The notes under the pieces are model-generated. The model made no database searches, had not been told where the DNA came from, and saw nothing but the letters and a program-made list of their open reading frames with translations. Shown piece by piece: positions 62,801 through 64,000 of a DNA stretch of 64,000 bases. The stretch is from Inia geoffrensis. Lineage: Eukaryota > Chordata > Mammalia > Artiodactyla > Iniidae. Location of the stretch: NCBI GenBank assembly GCA_036417435.1, contig JAZAQT010000715.1:1-64000 (forward strand), in the 5' to 3' direction. How positions within the stretch are numbered: the stretch's first letter is position 1; every line of letters starts with the position of its first letter. The translations under genes were made by a program, and so were the position numbers.

Positions 62801-64000
62801 TTAGAAAACAGCACATTCAAAAGAAAAGATGCTCAGGATCTGTCCTGATTAGAGAGTGCAAAGAAAGCTAGACGAGGTGTTCCCTGGCTGCAGTCCTCTC
62901 AAACGCTAAAAGCGTAAGTGCTCAAGAGGGCATGCCAAAAAGAGAAGCCAGCTATTGCTGTCGGTGGGATTGTAAATCGCTAACAGCCGGGAAGGGGAAC
63001 AGTAGGCAAATTCCTTACCAAACTAAACACTGTAGGCACCACGAGATTCAGCCACCCCACTGCAGGTCGTATAACCAGAGACTAGCATCATTGGAAGGAA
63101 GCGCTTGCACCCCAGCAGTCATTGTGGTTCCCATGACCGCAGCCAAAACATAGAAATGGACGGAATGGGGACCGAAGGGTGAATGGAGAAAGATGTTTTG
63201 CTACCTATGCACCCTCGACCACCACTCAGCCACAGAACAAAATGAACCCATACTCGTTGCAGCAGCATGGGTGGAGCAGTAGATGATCTCACTAATCCCG
63301 GCCAATTAGAGGCAGCAAGACACATATTCCAGGATATCACACTTTTGTCTGCCATCGAAATATGGATACTGAGGAAGCTAGTACACAAAGGAAACACAGG
63401 TTCACAAAGGGAAGAAAGAAGCCTGGAGTTCCCTGAGGGGGAAATTGGAGACTGGGGAGGGTTAAGTAGGAGGTCGGGATTCACAGAAACTCGCTTAACG
63501 CTTAACGTATCAAACAGTGCTCATCAAGAGGGACCCACCCGAAAACACAGGGAACGCTACAAAACATTCCTCAAGAAAAGAAGAGTGCAAAGAATCCGAA
63601 ACCCTAAGGGTATAGCTACGTGTATAATTGCACCAAGTGGCCGGAGAACACAAACAGACGCAACATTGCATATGAACTAGGCTGAAAGGGAAAAGTACTG
63701 TACAATGACAAGGCAAGTAAGGGGTTAAGCAATGCCTACTTTGTTACCTCAGGCCTCTGTGATGTCGTTACCACGGTAAGGGTCCTGGGGCCTCGGCAGG
63801 CTTGGGTCCCACAGCCGGAGCATGCTGCTGCTGAGGCAGCAAGGGAGCAGGACGTGCCACCTGACAAGCGGCACCTCGGACCGCTATTGCCCATTCTCCC
63901 CTGCGTGGTACCACAATCTCCCGATCCAACGCGGCCCTTCTACAGTTAAGCGAAGCCTGGTGCACCCAAATGAGGGTGGAGCAGCTGAGAGGGGAGCGCG
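62801..64000 (+). repeat. Domain 3 HOR unit 6, partial at window end
   Basis: An L1 tract lies at 62801-63687. It is E-type up to 63,083 and C-type from about 63,103-63,113, a fourth E/C breakpoint. The following C-to-D long spacer runs off the window, so the array continues beyond it. Confidence 0.88.
63084..63112. other. E/C junction 4
   Basis: GAGACTAGC (T at 63,083) is E-type and CCCCAGCAGTCATTG (C at 63,113) is C-type. The G at 63,103 is a mark of domain-3 C copies, so the switch probably lies before it. Confidence 0.78.

Larger units (their letters stand above)
1..64000 (+). repeat. L1-derived satellite array, 39 monomers head to tail
   Basis: The same 1.62-1.70 kb unit recurs from end to end. 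A convenient phase marker is the motif GT(A/T)CAATGAC just after the L1-like 3' end. Its first base is at 903, 2601, 4219, 5917, 7535, 9233, 10851, 12549, 14167, 15865, 17483, 19181, 20799, 22497, 24115, 25813, 27440, 29121, 30742, 32369, 34050, 35671, 37298, 38979, 40600, 42227, 43908, 45527, 47154, 48835, 50463, 52144, 53772, 55453, 57081, 58762, 60390, 62071 and 63700. All copies are on the + strand and no unrelated sequence interrupts them. The L1 3' end is of cetartiodactyl type, and the unit size fits the L1-derived common satellite of cetaceans as I remember it. Such arrays form constitutive heterochromatin. The species is an inference; the array structure is read directly from the sequence. 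Confidence 0.95.
46228..64000 (+). repeat. Domain 3: dimeric HOR, period 3308-3310 bp
   Basis: C and D markers alternate with spacings of 1681 bp (C to D) and 1627-1629 bp (D to C). The D-to-C interval is chimeric: it starts as domain-2 E-type spacer and, in most copies, early E-type L1, then becomes C-type. The base length appears to be 3310 bp. Single-base deletions explain the shorter copies: GAGTACCCAC for GAGTAGCCCAC near 49,171 and 55,789, and CGAACCC for CGAAACCC near 53,670 and 60,288. The domain looks like domain 2 minus one monomer per cycle. Confidence 0.92.

Noticed and set aside
1..64000. Many open reading frames of 60-149 codons on both strands
   Set aside because: They overlap in all frames and recur at the satellite period. 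They have no recognisable domains apart from the non-catalytic L1 ORF2 tail, and they vary with single substitutions. I list only the L1 relic frames.
1..64000. CRISPR-like or prokaryotic repeat system
   Set aside because: The repeats are contiguous units of 1.6 kb with no short direct repeats and unique spacers, and the repeat core is a mammalian L1.

Overview
The whole window is a head-to-tail satellite DNA array from a mammalian genome. I see no functional protein-coding gene, RNA gene, CRISPR array, or unrelated transposon insertion anywhere in the 64 kb. I can follow 39 consecutive monomers of about 1.62-1.70 kb, all on the + strand and all in one register. Each monomer consists of (i) a roughly 880-bp, strongly diverged copy of the 3' end of a LINE-1 element (C-terminal end of ORF2 plus 3' UTR), possibly extending about 250 bp further upstream, and (ii) a GC-richer spacer I cannot assign to a known family. 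The 3' UTR part aligns by eye with the L1 3' UTR of Cetartiodactyla (an AATTAGGAG..TTGGGATTAACAGA block, then AAAGAATC..GAAA, then GGCTGTAGAACTCAAA and ACATTGTATATAAACTA blocks). L1-derived satellites with units of about 1.6-1.75 kb are known as the 'common satellite' of whales and dolphins. A cetacean is therefore my best guess for the host. It rests on remembered consensus sequences, not on a search.

Layout. Domain 1 (1 to about 26,000) is a dimeric higher-order repeat (HOR) of exactly 3316 bp with eight copies, the last cut by a junction at 25,985-26,013. Domain 2 (about 26,000-44,260) is a trimeric HOR of exactly 4929 bp (monomer types C, D, E) with three full copies and part of a fourth. 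From 44,246-44,278 to 46,211-46,227 there is a transition segment in which D follows D after 1619 bp and no complete E monomer is present. Domain 3 (about 46,220 to the window end) is a dimeric HOR of 3308-3310 bp made of D and a chimeric E/C monomer. Inside it a two-HOR block of 6618 bp has been duplicated in tandem very recently (about 49,100-55,710 and 55,710-62,330).

All domain junctions are in-register switches inside short tracts of identity between monomers. This is the signature of unequal homologous crossover and gene conversion. The unusual aspects are the change of HOR order (2-mer, 3-mer, 2-mer) within one contiguous stretch, a family of E/C fusions with different breakpoints, CpG gain relative to the L1 ancestor, and an L1 ORF2 frame that has stayed open for 101-122 codons in 18 D- and B-type monomers. 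Open reading frames elsewhere recur at the repeat period and are not credible genes.
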